Assembly (NCBI GenBank): GCA_023422485.1
Contig: JAGTAM010000300.1
Location: 1 to 6,561, forward strand
DNA: 6,561 nt
Source of the DNA: Pseudomonadota bacterium
GTDB lineage: Bacteria > Pseudomonadota > Alphaproteobacteria > Rhizobiales > Beijerinckiaceae
Direction: 5' to 3'
In this document: piece after piece, positions 5,567-6,561 of the stretch
Layout of the letters: each line of letters begins with the position of its first letter
How positions within the stretch are numbered: position 1 is the first letter of the stretch
Made by a program: the position numbers and the translations under genes
The notes under the pieces: model-generated
The model's input: the letters and a program-made list of their open reading frames with translations, nothing else
Told to the model about the DNA's origin: nothing
Database searches by the model: none

Positions 5567-6561
5567 ATGCGTTCCCTTCGCCGTTCCGCGTCGCCCTACG
5601 ACACCTTCGTCGACAGCCTGCGGCCCTTCCTGGCCAAGCGGCTGACGGAGTGCGGCGGCCTGATCCTCTTCACCGGCGCGGTCGCCCTGACCGTCGCCCT
5701 GGCGACGTGGTCGATCGACGACCCGAGCCTCAACCACGCCACCGACCAGCGGGCGCACAACGTGCTCGGGCGCCCCGGCGCCGTCGTCGCCGACCTCGCC
5801 ATGCAGCTCCTCGGGCTCGGCTCGATCATGCTCGCGCTGCCGCCCGTCCTCTGGGGCATGCGGCTGATGCGCGAGCGCGACCTGCCGCATGGGGGTGTGC
5901 GCATGGCCCTGTGGTTCGTCGGCGTGCTGAGCGCAAGCGCCGTCGCGAGCGCCGTACCGTCGACCGCCCGCTGGCCGCTGCCCACCCGCATGGGCGGTGT
6001 GGCGGGCGACGCGCATCTCGCCGGTACGCGGATGCTGGTCGGGCCGCTGGCGCATTTCGCCGGCTTCCTGTTCGCGGCGATCGCCATCCTGAGCCTCACC
6101 GCCGCCTGCCGCGTGACCAAGCTGGATCTCGAGGAGGACGAGGAGGGACCCTACGGTGCCCCGCGCCCTGCGCCCCGGCCCGGCCGCGCTGCGGCCCACG
6201 AGGAGCGTCACGATTCCGACGAGCCGAGCCTCGGCATCCTGTCCCTGGGGGCGCTCGCCCAGGCGGTCATGCGCGGCCGCGCCTCGCTGCGCACCCGGCT
6301 CGAATCCTGGCAGGCTCCGGCCGAGGAGGGAGAGGGGCTCGCCTATGCCGGCGCCTCGCCCGCGCTCGCCGCGCGCCGCGCCTTCGCCGACCCGGAGGAG
6401 GCGCCCTGGGCGCCGCATGCCCGCGAGCATGCCGATGTCTCGGGCCGCCGCGAGCCGCAATTTGAACCGCAGGACGATGACGCGGACGACGGGGCCGTCC
6501 CGCCGCGCCCTGCGCCTGTCGCCCGTGAAGCGGAGGCGGCCGCCCTCGAGCCGTCCACCCG
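5567..6561 (+). CDS. ftsK: DNA translocase FtsK, N-terminal membrane part and linker (runs off right edge)
   Basis: 331 whole codons are visible and the frame is open to the window end. FtsK is a division-site inner-membrane protein whose C-terminal motor pumps DNA toward dif so that XerCD can resolve chromosome dimers; here only the anchor and linker are present. Four membrane segments can be placed near residues 31-48, 72-98, 112-131 and 156-181, with a basic N-terminus (MRSLRRS). The segment ATWSIDDPSLNHAT (46-59) and LGRPGAVVADLAMQLLGLGS after it are typical of alphaproteobacterial FtsK as I know it. From about 186 the chain becomes acidic and rich in Ala/Pro/Glu/Arg, as expected of the low-complexity linker. 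The ATG at 5567 has only a poor ribosome site (GGA at 5553-5555), but no other early start retains all four segments. The gene follows the porin terminator and has its own control region with a CtrA-like site. Confidence 0.88.
   Translation, partial: MRSLRRSASPYDTFVDSLRPFLAKRLTECGGLILFTGAVALTVALATWSIDDPSLNHATDQRAHNVLGRPGAVVADLAMQLLGLGSIMLALPPVLWGMRLMRERDLPHGGVRMALWFVGVLSASAVASAVPSTARWPLPTRMGGVAGDAHLAGTRMLVGPLAHFAGFLFAAIAILSLTAACRVTKLDLEEDEEGPYGAPRPAPRPGRAAAHEERHDSDEPSLGILSLGALAQAVMRGRASLRTRLESWQAPAEEGEGLAYAGASPALAARRAFADPEEAPWAPHAREHADVSGRREPQFEPQDDDADDGAVPPRPAPVAREAEAAALEPST

Noticed and set aside
5545..6465. 306-residue plus-strand open frame over ftsK
   Set aside because: It is very rich in Arg, Pro and Ala, as frame-shifted high-GC sequence is, whereas the other frame encodes the four membrane segments of FtsK.
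1..6561. A novel defence, mobile or otherwise undescribed system
   Set aside because: All long genes fit known housekeeping or transport families. No transposase, integrase, toxin-antitoxin pair, CRISPR repeat or reverse transcriptase was seen on either strand.

Overview
The window looks like an ordinary chromosomal stretch of a GC-rich alphaproteobacterium. The likely order is Rhizobiales (Hyphomicrobiales), and the style resembles Methylobacterium/Methylorubrum. This placement is inferred from high GC with strong GC-ending codon use, the PII/Amt sequence types, an outer-membrane barrel protein whose mature end begins ADMP, an FtsK N-terminus of alphaproteobacterial type and a CtrA-like site. 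It is not proven by any marker gene. I see no tRNA, rRNA, CRISPR array, insertion sequence or phage gene, and no sign of a novel defence or mobile system.

Layout from left to right. (1) On the minus strand is the N-terminal 143 codons of a UbiH/UbiF/COQ6-family FAD hydroxylase (start at 431, running off the left edge); it is too incomplete to appear as a closed ORF. (2) A 222-bp divergent intergenic region follows. (3) tesB, acyl-CoA thioesterase II, is at 654-1532. (4) A 259-bp control region contains two tandem NtrC-like dyads exactly 20 bp apart, a near-consensus sigma-54 (-24/-12) promoter and a hairpin-rich leader. (5) glnK (PII signal protein, 1792-2130) and amtB (ammonium channel, 2264-3760) form the classic glnK-amtB operon, closed by a strong intrinsic terminator. 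(6) An AT-richer, dyad-rich region of about 270 bp leads into a putative outer-membrane porin (4101-5357), which has its own strong terminator. (7) An intergenic region carrying a CtrA-like TTAG-N7-TTAA site precedes the start of ftsK (5567 to the right edge), of which the four membrane segments and part of the linker are visible.

How the genes work together. GlnK and AmtB form the nitrogen-sensing and ammonium-uptake pair: under nitrogen limitation phosphorylated NtrC with RNA polymerase-sigma-54 would activate the operon, and GlnK, uridylylated at Tyr51, would release AmtB. The putative barrel protein may supply solute passage across the outer membrane, but its terminators on both sides suggest an independent transcription unit. 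TesB, the UbiH-like enzyme and FtsK are housekeeping neighbours (acyl-CoA hydrolysis, ubiquinone synthesis, division and chromosome segregation) with no evident functional link to nitrogen control.

The most useful observations beyond gene calling are the complete nitrogen-control promoter architecture before glnK, the CtrA-like site before ftsK, and the palindrome-rich AT-rich leader before the porin.
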